Assembly: GCA_963932465.1 (NCBI GenBank)
Contig: OZ010787.1
Location: 18,183,936-18,247,935 of the forward strand
Length of the DNA stretch: 64,000 nucleotides
Direction: 5' to 3'
Origin: Maratus speciosus
Taxonomy: Eukaryota > Arthropoda > Arachnida > Araneae > Salticidae
In this document: positions 47,728 through 57,490 of the stretch, one piece after another
How positions within the stretch are numbered: position 1 is the stretch's first letter
Layout: each line of letters starts with the position of its first letter
Made by a program: the position numbers and the translations under genes
The notes under the pieces: generated by a model
What the model saw: the letters and a program-made list of their open reading frames with translations, nothing else
Database searches by the model: none
What the model was told of the DNA's origin: nothing

Positions 47728-48432
47728 TACATGTACAATCAAGCAGCATAACTGGCTTGATTCTTTCACGTTTCATAATGTGCTAAAATTGTGAAGGTAA
47801 TTTTCTTTTACCTTGTATTTTAAAATCAATATTTTCTTAAATTAAAAAAAAAAAATGTTGGATACTTTAACAAAATAGATATTTGTAAAAGTTCCATCTT
47901 AGAAGAGCACGAATTAAAAGAAAAAATACAATAAGGATTTTAGTTTTTATCCCTTTTCCTATAAATTCTCATTTTAATCTTATTGCCTGCTTTACTGAAA
48001 TCCTCTTTTTGGTTAATTTAAGTACTAGTAAAAGTCCAATTTAGGAAAAAATAAAAATAAAAAAGCCAGAAACAGCGTATTATGTTATTCTATTTCAAAA
48101 AATATAGCGTACGAAACATGTAATATATTAATATTCATTACCATTTAATGTCTTTATTATTACAACATTATGTCACATTTTTGAATTAGTATTGATATTT
48201 GATTAAAAAACAAATCTAAAATAAGTTCTATAAAAATGTAACAATTTTTAAAATTTCACATGTTTATGAAATTGAGTGGTTAGGCTTACGTATTCCACAT
48301 ACTTTCAATAAACATGTGTTGCCGCACCATTTTGAATTTTACCCATACTTTGTATGTGGAAGACGAAGTTAAAATCCATTTGCAAAAAAATCTATCCTTA
48401 AAATCTTTTTCATTAAAGAGGCTGTCAAAAAC

Positions 48433-48576
48433 CAGGGCTGCGGAGTCGGAGTTGGGCCCATTTTTGAGCGAAAGAGTCGGAGTTGGGCCCATTTTTGAGC
48501 GAAAGAGTCGGAGTAGGATCTGTTAAAATTTCCGGAGTCGGAGTTGTCCATTTTTCCCACCAACTCCGCAGCCCCG
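48433..48576. mobile_element. hAT MITE, 144 bp
   Basis: Begins 'cagggctgcggagtcggag' and ends 'caactccgcagccccg', with 8-bp flanks 'tcaaaaac' (48425-48432) and 'ttaaaaac' (48577-48584), one mismatch. Two internal copies of 'agtcggagttgggcccattt' follow in tandem. ORFs across it are repeat artefacts. Confidence 0.8.
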
Positions 48577-48828
48577 TTAAAAACTGTGGTTTTGCCCCCC
48601 CCCCCCCTTTTTTTTTTTTTTTTACAAAACTCAAAGGTTTGTAAAATCTTGCTTTTTTAAAACTAAAATAGAGATAAACAAAAAATTCAGAAAGATTTGA
48701 AATATAAACACTTTTTTTCTGTTAGTTCATATAACTGTCGTTCATTGACCTTCTTTCTTTCTTTTATTTATTTATTTTGTTTGTGTTTGAGTACTTTAAA
48801 ATACAGGGTGGTTATTAATTAACGTGAG

Positions 48829-49303
48829 CAGGGCCTGTTTATGGAATAGGCCCGTGAAGCCCGTGCTTACCCACTGAAATACAAAAGGGCCCCCAATTTT
48901 ACTCTTCAAAACTAATTTTTAGAAAAAAGAAAATCAGGGTAAAACATGCATTTTTTTTTTCTTATGAAACTTTTTTGTTCTTACTATGTGGCAATTTGTA
49001 AATCACAAAAGATATTTTGAAGTTCAAATATCCTCAACTGTATAGTTCCATATTTGTCATTTACAAAATAAATTGGTTATTTACAATTAAAAATATAATA
49101 AAATACTTTTTCATATGTATATAGGTAGTTAGTTTTAGTTTCATATTAAAAGTGTTATTTACTCTAAACTTTGATGGTAAAATTTCAAATTATTTAAGCA
49201 TACGAAAAAGGGATTTAGTAAATAAAAAAGCAATTTGTAGAGTAATAGGGGCCCCCTGTGTGACGTCAGGCTTCCCCTACTTCCAAGTGTTAAGCGGGCC
49301 CTG
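48829..49303. mobile_element. hAT MITE, 475 bp, in the IS630 TIR
   Basis: Starts 'cagggcctgtttatggaata' and ends 'gcgggccctg', bracketed by a perfect 8-bp duplication 'aacgtgag' at 48821-48828 and 49304-49311. Removing it and one duplication rejoins the host TIR to match the opposite end, so the boundaries are certain. Confidence 0.9.
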
Positions 49304-49532
49304 AACGTGAGGTGTTCAGAGCCCTCTAATGCGTAAAGTATTGGACGAAACATAACCAAATTTGATGAACATGCATAGTAGACCGTGGGATTTCAAAATT
49401 AAAAAAAAGGTTCCAAAATTCGCCACTAGGGACAATTTTGGCGCTGCAAAAATGTATTAGTGTAAATATTGAATTATTAAATGCCAAACAATACAGTACA
49501 CACCAAATTTATTTACAACAAATGTTTTTTAC

Positions 49533-50613
49533 TTACATATTGGTATATTCCGAGAACTGCATACGATGCACGTCGTTTTCTACTGCTGCTTGCAGCATAT
49601 CACAGTTTATTTGCCTTACTTGTAACGTTATTCGATCTTTCAACATTGCGATATCGGAGACACGTCCTTGATAAACAAAACCTTTAAGAAATCCCCACAA
49701 CCAAAAATCACAAGGATTGAGATCGGGTGACTTCGGTGGTCATGCCGTAGGAAATGCACGACTAATGATTCTGCTGTCAGAAACATGTTGCCGCAACACA
49801 GGTTGTACGCTAAGTCCATTGTGGGGTGGTGCACCATCCTGCATGAATATGGTGGAATCGAGACATCCTTGCTGCTGTAGTTGTGGAATCGTGAAGTTCT
49901 GTAGCATATCTGCATACCTGGCAGCAGTAACGGTACAGGTCACTGGTTCACTTGCTTCATTTTCCTCATAAAAGTAAGGGCCGATGATAAAGGATGCTGC
50001 ATAGCCACACCACACTGTGACATTTGGCGAGTAGAGAGGCTCTTGCACACAAGCGTGCGAGTTATTCGCAGCCCAAATGCGGCAGTTGCGTGTGTTAATG
50101 CCACCGTTCAAATGAAAGTTCTTCATCACTCCATAAAATCTGCCACGGCCATGTAGCATCAACTTGCATACGTGCTAAATATGTCAATGAAAAATCCAAT
50201 CGGGTGGCCGCATCGCCTGGGAGCAATTCTTGTATAGAAGATATTTTGTACGGATAAAACTGTAACATCTGATGCAGGATTTTCCTCACCGTTGAGTATG
50301 GGATCTGCATGTGCCGAGATACTGCCCGAGCGCAGCTGGTACCCTGCACATTTTCCATCTCCTATTCGACAATAGCAGCTGCAACTTCGTCAATTTGTTG
50401 CTGACTAGCCACTTTGTGTCCTTGACCTGGTTGTCGTGCTAGAGTCCTTGTATTTTCAAATCGTTGAATCATCTTTCGTAAATTTGTTATGCTCTTCGGT
50501 CCTTTTCGAAACTTCTTTAATCGGCGACATTCACGAAGAGCAGCATTGCAATTCTCGTTCCGTTGATAATACAGCTTGACTAGCAAAGCACGGTCCCGTA
50601 AGGTAAGAGCCAT
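49533..50613 (-). pseudogene. IS630/Tc1-type transposase pseudogene with DUF4817-like N-terminus
   Basis: The minus-strand start at 50613 reads MALTLRDRALLVKLYYQ, then NAALRECRRLKKFRKGP, an N-terminal helix-turn-helix (DUF4817-like) followed by a second one (SRHMQIPYSTVRKILHQML). The catalytic region has LWSDE (first Asp), FMQDGAPPH (second) and SPDLNPCDFWLWGFLKG (third). The C-terminus continues to FSEYTNM and TAA at 49533-49535, so the gene is nearly full length (about 350 codons). It is killed by stops at 50362 and 49740 (the latter in place of the Trp of AWPP) and a frameshift near 50100. This family is widespread in spiders (recollection). Confidence 0.9.
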
Positions 50614-50880
50614 CGCAAAGCAGTTGGTCTCAGAATGATGAGAAGTCTCCCAGCCTTTCCTTTTATACTCATGATCGCTACACAGAACGTATTTTATGCA
50701 AATTAATGCATTTTAGTCGGCAAACAGCGCCAAAATTGCCCCTGGTGGCGATTATTTTTTTAAATTCAAAATTCTATGGTCTACTATGCATGCTCATCAA
50801 ATTTAGTTATGTTTCGTCCAATACTTTACTCGCTAGAGGGCTCTGAACACCTCACATTAATTACTAACCACCCTTATATT

Positions 50881-53470
50881 GAAATATTAGTCAAAATGCC
50901 AGTGTTTGAAAATTTATATTTCATGCAGGGAAAGAAATAACAGTATCCTTTTTTATATGTGTTATTTTTATTTCCAATCACGTTCAGAAAAAACGTAGGG
51001 TGTTATCTCTTTTTCTCCTGAACTATATCAATTTAAAATTTTCAAAAAGCAGCATTTTTGACAGCTTGTAACTCAAAAGGGAGAAGTGGTATCCATTTGT
51101 GAATTTGCAAGGACGTATCTTTCTATATACTGTTTATAAACTGAATGTCATTTTCTGCTATTCGAAATTGTCTAATGAGATACGGAATCTTGAAATTCGA
51201 GAAATAACAGCCAGGCATGAGAAAAGGGATATTTAGAAACAAGAAAAATTTACTAAATAAATTTTATCAGTTTGTTTAGAGAAATCCTCAGAGGGTGTTG
51301 AAAACTGCGATTTTGCACGTTTTTGCAAAATTAAAAGGTTTATAAAATATTGCTTTATATTTTAACTAATAGAGATAAACAAAAATTTGAAATTTAAACA
51401 CATTTTTTTCTATTAGATTACTATCATTTATTTATTTTGAATTGAGTTATTTAACCCTTTAAGGGTCGCTTAATATTTGGAAAAACCATCAAAAAAGTAC
51501 CTATTTTTTATTACAGAAATTGAATAATTATAAGGTTTCTAAATAAAATGTGCAATTAGTTTTTTTTTAAGGCGAAAAAAAAAGATGTTATAGAACAAAC
51601 TCACATTTGTAGAAAAGCCATAATGCGAGAATTCCGTATCTTAATGTTTGTTTTACACTATACAAATTAATGCGAATAACACCTTTATTTTTCACATCTT
51701 AGATCTTTATTTATCATCATCACACAAATTTTTACAAATAACATTTGAAATAATATATATACATTGAATTTTGATTATTAATAGTTTTTTTGAGCGTGAT
51801 ATATTTCGAAACATGCAATACAAAGTCCAGCATAACAATCAGCACCAAAAACCAAAGCCTAACGGTAATATTCAAAGACTTCACACGGAAATGCTAGTTA
51901 AATTTTTCTGGTTTCAGAACTTTTTTCCAGCAATTAAATCTCCAGCCCGGAAATATGACGGGCACGGGAAATAACGAACGACACCTCAGCCCGTGATATT
52001 GACGGGAGCGAGAATTAAGGGGTTAAATCTTAGTAAAAAGCCCTGTGTTTGGATATTTATATCTCATGAAGGGAAAGAGATAACAGTATCCATTTTTATA
52101 AGAGTTATTTCTACTTCCAAGAATGTTCAGAAAAAAAAAAAAAAAAACCCAGGTTGTTAACTCTTTTCTTCTGAAGATCTAGTTTTAAAATTTTCAAAAA
52201 TCAGCTTTTCTGGCAGTTTGTAACACAAGAGGGGAAGTGGTATTCATATGTGATTTCTCATGGAAGGACCTCTCTATATACTGTCTATAAAATGAATGTC
52301 TTTTTCTGTTATTCCATTTCGTGTATGAGATACAGAGACTTGAAATTGGAAAAATAACAATCAACCACGAATAAAAAGGATATTTAGAAACAAGAAACAT
52401 CTTGTCGAATAAAATTTTTACGTTTATTTTGAGAAATATTGCTACAATTCACTGTTCTTTTGTGTTATAATTAATGGTTCAAGATGATTCATAAGAATTT
52501 TGATTTCTGTATTAGAACACTGAATACAGATGGTTACTACAGTTACATTTCTACATTCATACCATAAGGGACTATGAAATAAAATATTTTCTGTAGTGAT
52601 TTTTGCATCAATAAAGTATTAAGGGAGTGGAGATTGCATGAACTCTCATGGTATGAATATAGGGTTTGGTAACTTTGTGTATTCAATATTCAAATAATCA
52701 AATCTGTTGTCAAGAAATTCTTATGCCTCTTGAACCTCTAACTGTAGCTGAAAAGTACAGAGGGTTTCAAGATTATTTCTCTAACTAAATCCAGAAAATG
52801 TATTTAATGAATTGTTTCTTGTGCCCAAATGTTATTTCTCTTCGTGGCTGTCTCTCATTTCTTCAATTTCAAGACTGTATCTAATAGACCTTTGGGAATT
52901 ACAAAAAAAAAAACGACTTATAGATTATAGACACTGTACAAGGATCTTTATTTTTTTTTACAAATTGCCTATGAATACCACATCCTCCTTTTGAGTTACA
53001 AGCTGTCAAAAATGCTCATTTTTTGAAACTTTTGTTATTTTAAATATAATTCAAGAGAAGAGGGATAAGAGAACAGATTTGTTTTTTTTCTGGACATATT
53101 TGGAAATAGTAATTATACTCAATCAATCAATATTGTTATCTCTTTCCCTTTATGTGATATATATTTTCAAAAACTGGCATTTTGACTACTATTTCAGTAC
53201 ATTTTAAAATATTCAATTAAATAAAAATACAGATAAATAAACGAACGACAGTTACATGATCTAATAAATAAAAGTATGTAGATTCCAGATCTTTTTGAAT
53301 TTTTTGTGTATCTCTATTAGTTCAAGAGAACCTGTAAACTGTAAAACCCTGCAAAATCAGAGTTTTCGGCCCCCTCTAACTAAAAAGATTAAGGTTCGAA
53401 TAACATTTAATTTTTTTGTAGATGGATTTTAACTTCTTTTCTGCATAGGTTTCCACATGTAAAGTATGGG
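50881..53470. repeat. ~0.7-kb repeat in direct and inverted copies
   Basis: Sequence at about 50885-51290 ('gggaaagaaataacagtatcc', 'gacagcttgtaactcaaaa', 'gatatttagaaacaagaaa') recurs at 52030-52410. A companion part ('ctaatagagataaacaaaaa') occurs near 48665 and 51365. A third, inverted copy occupies about 52790-53470 ('gagttacaagctgtcaaaaa'). The full unit is about 0.7 kb once the nested MITEs and IS630 element are removed. It fills most of the intron between the 198- and 162-bp GH27 exons. No ORF. Confidence 0.7.
51455..52022. mobile_element. piggyBac-like MITE, 568 bp
   Basis: TTAA at 51451-51454 and 52023-52026. The ends 'ccctttaagggtcgctt' and 'gagcgagaattaagggg' are imperfect complements (about 12 of 17). 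It interrupts the second unit of the 0.7-kb repeat, and the flanking repeat sequence continues on both sides. No transposase. Confidence 0.65.
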
Positions 53471-53554
53471 GGAAATCACAAATGGTGTGGCAAAAATTAA
53501 ATTAATTCTGTGGAATGTCATTTATCTACTTTTCTTTTTCAAGGTTGGAGGAAT

Positions 53555-53560
<6 letters not shown>

Positions 53561-53606
<46 letters not shown>
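53561..53606. repeat. (TA)n microsatellite beside a splice donor
   Basis: About 23 TA units end only 6 bases from the 5' splice site of the 162-bp GH27 exon (minus-strand order: ATG|GTAATT then (AT)n). Confidence 0.95.
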
Positions 53607-53611
<5 letters not shown>

Positions 53612-53612
53612 C

Positions 53613-53774
53613 CATATCAGGATCATTCCAATTTCCTGGACCAGCAGCAGCAACGAGATCCTCTTGATTTTCTGCATAGAAATCTATGATTGATAAAACA
53701 CTTTGCCAAGAATCTTCAATATCATTAAAATTTCTCCATAAGTTACAGTGCTCAGCTATGTCCTTATAATTAGG
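53613..53774 (-). CDS. NAGA: GH27 glycosidase, 162-bp exon with catalytic acid/base
   Basis: A 54-codon exon, phase 0, with acceptor 'ccaaattag' above 53774 and donor 'ATG|GTAATT' below 53613. It encodes [19 protein letters not shown], then [18 protein letters not shown], then [13 protein letters not shown]. By alignment to human GLA, the Arg of LWRN corresponds to R227 and the Asp of FNDIED to the acid/base D231. It splices to IIGGNFG to recreate the family's WNDPDM-(L)IIGNFG block. The length equals human GLA exon 5 (162 bp). The residues separating GalNAc from Gal specificity lie in the preceding exon, outside what I can see, so NAGA versus GLA stays open. Confidence 0.93.
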
Positions 53775-54417
53775 CTAATTTGGAAATAAGAAAAAAGTAA
53801 AAAAAATATTAATTATTTTAAGAAGTATTAAATTCTTTTGAGGATATTGATATAATAAATGCTTATTAGCGAAACATTTTTGTAGAATTTTTTTTAATAA
53901 ATATCGATTGTTCACACATTTTTTATTCAAAATTTTGAACAAATTGCTATTATTTTTATCTATAATGGATTTTCTATTAAGCTATTCTGTGGCCTATCGA
54001 TTGAGTGTCTTTTAAAGGTCCTGGCATTTGTTTTTACCCGTTTGGGTCTGGCGCCATATTAATAAGACATGGCTTTACATTGACATTTTTTAAATTAGCA
54101 AGTTTTTTAATTATTATCTGCATGTAGTAACAATAATTTATGTCCATACATTTATTATTAGGATTTCATTTATGTTTCAGCATTTTGTCATTAAAAGAAA
54201 TAGTAATAAAGTCCGCTTAAATCTCTTTACACCGTCAGGGATTCTTTTATTTCAAACGTATCTTTCATTTTTTAAATTTAAAATAGAGGTTACTTTTCCG
54301 AACGAATAATTTATAATAAAAAATACTAGAAAGTTTTTAGGTCTGTTTAATCCTGTTGTAACGCAACATGTTTCAGACCTCTTCAAAAATTCTTCTTCAG
54401 TCTTATGCTCTTATTAA

Positions 54418-54691
54418 CCTTTTTCACTCCACTGACACCTGTACGGTGACATACTAAGTTCAGGGCTGCCACAGGCGACTATTTTTTAACTCTACCTCAC
54501 AACACTTTTTCAAAACAAAAAATATTGGCATACTGTTCGAGAACATTTGCAAGAGAAATATACTACAAAATCTGTTTATTTTAAATAGGGGTGCGAATAG
54601 AATAGAATAGAAAAATAGTGACCCGTGGCAGCCCTGTAAGTTTAACCACAAATCCACTGTCACCGTATAGCTGTCAGAGGCGTGCAAAAGG
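54418..54691. mobile_element. piggyBac-like MITE, 274 bp
   Basis: TTAA at 54414-54417 and 54692-54695. TIRs 'cctttttcactccactgac' and 'gtcagaggcgtgcaaaagg' continue through 'gtacggtgaca' and 'tgtcaccgtat', with about 32 of 38 positions complementary. No ORF of its own. Confidence 0.85.
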
Positions 54692-54695
54692 TTAA

Positions 54696-55329
54696 TAGTA
54701 CAAAAATAACTATTCGTGAGATTTCAGTAACTGACATATTCGTTAAATTTCAATAAACCTTAACTTGGATAGCTACTTTTCCTTTTTTTAACCGTAAAAG
54801 TAAATTTCTTGGAGAAAAAAACTGATTTGAAAGGTTTAAAGAAAAGTTGTACTTGTTCATTTCTCTTTCTCTATTTAAAAAAAATCAATTGGAAAAGGGT
54901 AGAGGGCGAACACTGAGAGAGATTCAAAAAGAAATCAAAGAAGTTCAGAAAGTACTGCAAAATTATCAATAGAGCTCTTTAAGCAATGGCCAATGGTGGA
55001 CATATCGAAAATCACATGAAAATAAAAATTTATAACAGTTTGAATGTGGTCACTCTACGTCATAGATTAACATAAAAGATGGGACATTTCCATAGAGCGT
55101 AATGGTAATGCGATTGCGATCGTAGCGCCTTTAGTGACAATGGGGAAGAAACTCCCTATCCTTGTAATATTTTTATTATTGAGTATCTACATTATTGTGA
55201 TCTTTCTTTTTTTAATGTTGCATGTTTACGTTTTCAACAGAATGTTACACTACACCGATACATGAACATAGAACATGTATTCTATTTTATATATCTAATA
55301 TCTATTCTATGTTCATGCACGGATATATG

Positions 55330-55378
<49 letters not shown>

Positions 55379-56000
55379 GATGAGTGAACAATTTAAGTGC
55401 AACGAAAAACAAGCTAAAAATTTCGTCTTGAATATTATAAGTCAAGTAAATATGTCATAATTGGATTTAAAGCTGCTTAAAGCGATGTTGTAATGTAAAA
55501 ATGTACGAAATATTGTACTCTAGAAGTCCCCGAAAATTTTATAAATATTCCCATCTGGTAGAAAAAAATTTACTGCCGATGTTTTATTAATTTATGAAGT
55601 TTAATGTATTGAATAGTCGTTACAATTTTCTTTTAAAATTTATGCGTTTTCACTTTCTCACAGATAAAATAAAAAATTGTTTTTAATGTAAATAACGTAC
55701 AATCAGTTCAATAGTATTTATGATATTAACGTATAAGAAATAATAATAAAATTGCAAATAGGGAAAAATTCCTTTACAATTTTTTAGAATTATATAAATC
55801 TAAAAGTTAAAAAAAGCAAAACATAGAGATACTGATATTACACTTGATAAAATTGTATTCGATGTGAATAAATTAATGCAATACTCGAATTTAAGTTCTT
55901 AAATTTTATCTCATTAACTTACATATTTACGTTTTCAACAGAATTTCCTGGGGTTTTTCTTTTATATTATTATTATAATTATCATTTTGTAAGTTAAAGC
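54696..56000. other. Intron sequence before the assembly gap
   Basis: AT-rich. Holds a near-palindrome at about 55261-55318 ('catgaacatagaa' and 'ttctatgttcatg') followed by a T run of about 44 (55330-55373). No exon of the GH27 gene was found. Confidence 0.5.
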
Positions 56001-56200
56001 NNNNNNNNNNNNNNNNNNNNNNNNNNNNNNNNNNNNNNNNNNNNNNNNNNNNNNNNNNNNNNNNNNNNNNNNNNNNNNNNNNNNNNNNNNNNNNNNNNNN
56101 NNNNNNNNNNNNNNNNNNNNNNNNNNNNNNNNNNNNNNNNNNNNNNNNNNNNNNNNNNNNNNNNNNNNNNNNNNNNNNNNNNNNNNNNNNNNNNNNNNNN
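56001..56200. other. Assembly gap (200 N)
   Basis: Exactly 200 Ns, so the true distance is unknown. Sequence on either side need not be this close together. Confidence 1.
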
Positions 56201-56358
56201 TGAACGAACAAGTACGATAAAATAAACCCAGCTAAATAAATCAAACATAAATAAAATATCGCCTGCGTCGTTTAGGAAAGAATAAATATTCAAAATATAG
56301 AGCGTAAACATCTTTCATATACATAAGTAGGGGAAAAAGGACAGTTCAGCGTCATAAG

Positions 56359-56472
56359 GTGGATTGTGGATTGGGAGGATTGAGGAGGAGGGAGGAATCC
56401 ACCTTGTGGATGGAGGAGGAGGGAGGAATCCACCTTGTGGATGGAGGAGGAGGGTGGAATCCACCTGTTGGG
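56359..56472. repeat. GGAGGA / ATCCACC minisatellite
   Basis: Three units of about 31-38 bp containing 'ggaggaatccaccttgtgg', each with an internal inverted pair (GGTGGATT type against AATCCACC). Much more GC-rich than its surroundings. Confidence 0.85.
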
Positions 56473-56489
56473 AGACTTATCCTATAGTA

Positions 56490-56990
56490 GGAGGGGTTAA
56501 ATGTTGGAGGGGGCTTAATTTTTGAGGGGGCTTAATTTTTTTTTTTTTCGAATCGACTTAGAGTAGAGATGGAAATATCATACTATAACATAGGTCTTTT
56601 CGAGAGGAAGTATGAAGACACTAAATTTTTCGATGGGCTTAATTTTTGAGGGGGGCTTAATTTTTGAGGGGCTTAATATTTTTTTTTTCGAATTGATTTA
56701 GTATTAGAATGGAAATATCATACTATAACATAGTGAGTTAGGTGTTTTTGAAAGGGAGTTTGAGAGGTCTAAATATTTTAGTGGGGCTTATTTTTAGGGG
56801 GGCTTAATTTTTTTTTTCTTCGAATCGACATAGAGTAGAAATGGAAATATCATACTATAACATAGAGATGTAGGTATTTTCGAAAGGGAGTTTGAGGAGC
56901 CTAAATTTTTTAGAGGGGCTTATTTTTTTTAGGGGGGCTTAATTTTTAAGGGTGATTTTTTTTTTTTTTTCTGAATTGTCTTAGAATTTG
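56490..56990. repeat. ~135-bp tandem repeat, 3-4 units
   Basis: 'atggaaatatcatactataa' recurs at 56569, 56709 and 56841, with a diverged start of a fourth unit near 56975. Between these lie 'gggggcttaattttt' runs, poly-T and 'cgaatcgac(t/a)tagagtaga'. Non-coding. Confidence 0.85.
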
Positions 56991-57099
56991 AATGAAGATA
57001 AAAATGTCTTATGTTTTCTGAAAAAAATTTTTGATGCTGCCATCTGTATGCGGTAGTGCGAATTTATTATTGAAAATAGTATTTTATTTTTGAAAAGTT

Positions 57100-57180
57100 T
57101 TGTGGAAGGTTTGAACCTGCAAAATAGTCTCTTGGCTCGATGATATGTTGAAGACTTAACTAATCGAGGCAAGAAACTAT
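57100..57180 (-). other. tRNA-like / hairpin segment 1
   Basis: On the minus strand, 'tttcttgcctcgattagtt' is followed by a complementary 'atcgagccaagagac', forming a ~15-bp imperfect stem. About 10 nt later comes 'ggttcaaacc', a good Pol III B-box core. The T-arm does not pair properly, so a functional tRNA is unlikely. A tRNA pseudogene or SINE head is possible. Confidence 0.3.
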
Positions 57181-57402
57181 GTCTATATGTTTAGATTTTA
57201 GATGTTTCAAAACAAAAAATTGTATTCCCCCTTCTGTATGCGCAAAGAGAGGTTGGTTTCTTAAGATAACTCATTAATACCTATTTTAACTGCTCACTTT
57301 GCGAATTTTTTTTTTTAATGTGTATGATTTTTAGTTTAACTGATTTTATCGATTTTGTGAATGAGAGTTTGATTATTTTACGCACAAATGTATGATCATT
57401 TT

Positions 57403-57490
57403 AGAAAGCCGTGGTTTCGAACCTGCGAACTCCCATTCAAATTTCATTTTTTGTAACTGATAAGCTATCCACTATTCAAACCGCGCCCCG
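57403..57490 (-). other. tRNA-like segment 2 (A box and B box)
   Basis: Minus-strand 'gaatagtggatagcttatc' resembles a tRNA D-arm/A box, and 'ggttcgaaacc' is a perfect B-box consensus about 35 nt downstream, preceded by 'gggagttcgca'. Acceptor and T-stem pairing is poor. It is best read as a degenerate tRNA or tRNA-derived SINE. Confidence 0.35.

Larger units (their letters stand above)
48804..50875 (-). mobile_element. IS630/Tc1-type element, ~2.07 kb with nested MITE
   Basis: The left end 'cagggtggttattaattaac' and right end 'ttaattactaaccaccct' are inverted. The TIR continues as 'gtgttcagagccctcta' (49312) and 'tagagggctctgaacac' (50834) to give about 120 bp per arm. TA precedes the left end; the right flank is TATA with one changed terminal base. 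A 475-bp hAT MITE splits the left TIR. The minus-strand transposase is a pseudogene. Confidence 0.85.

Noticed and set aside
49438..49971. Plus-strand ORFs of 68-84 codons
   Set aside because: They lie antisense to the IS630 transposase, whose minus-strand frame has the recognisable motifs.
53466..53693. 75-codon plus-strand ORF containing repeated Ile-Tyr
   Set aside because: It reads through the (TA)n tract and antisense over the GH27 exon.
54460..54687. 75-codon minus-strand ORF
   Set aside because: It lies wholly inside the 274-bp piggyBac-like MITE and includes its TIR; no transposase motif.
55927..56311. Two 105-codon minus-strand frames spanning the gap
   Set aside because: They are open only because the 200 Ns contain no stops; the flanking residues show no resemblance.
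56981..57172. 63-codon minus-strand ORF
   Set aside because: It coincides with the tRNA-like hairpin segment; composition and position suggest no protein.
57403..57490. A bona fide tRNA gene
   Set aside because: A and B boxes are recognisable, but acceptor and T stems do not pair, so I keep it only as a tRNA-like segment.
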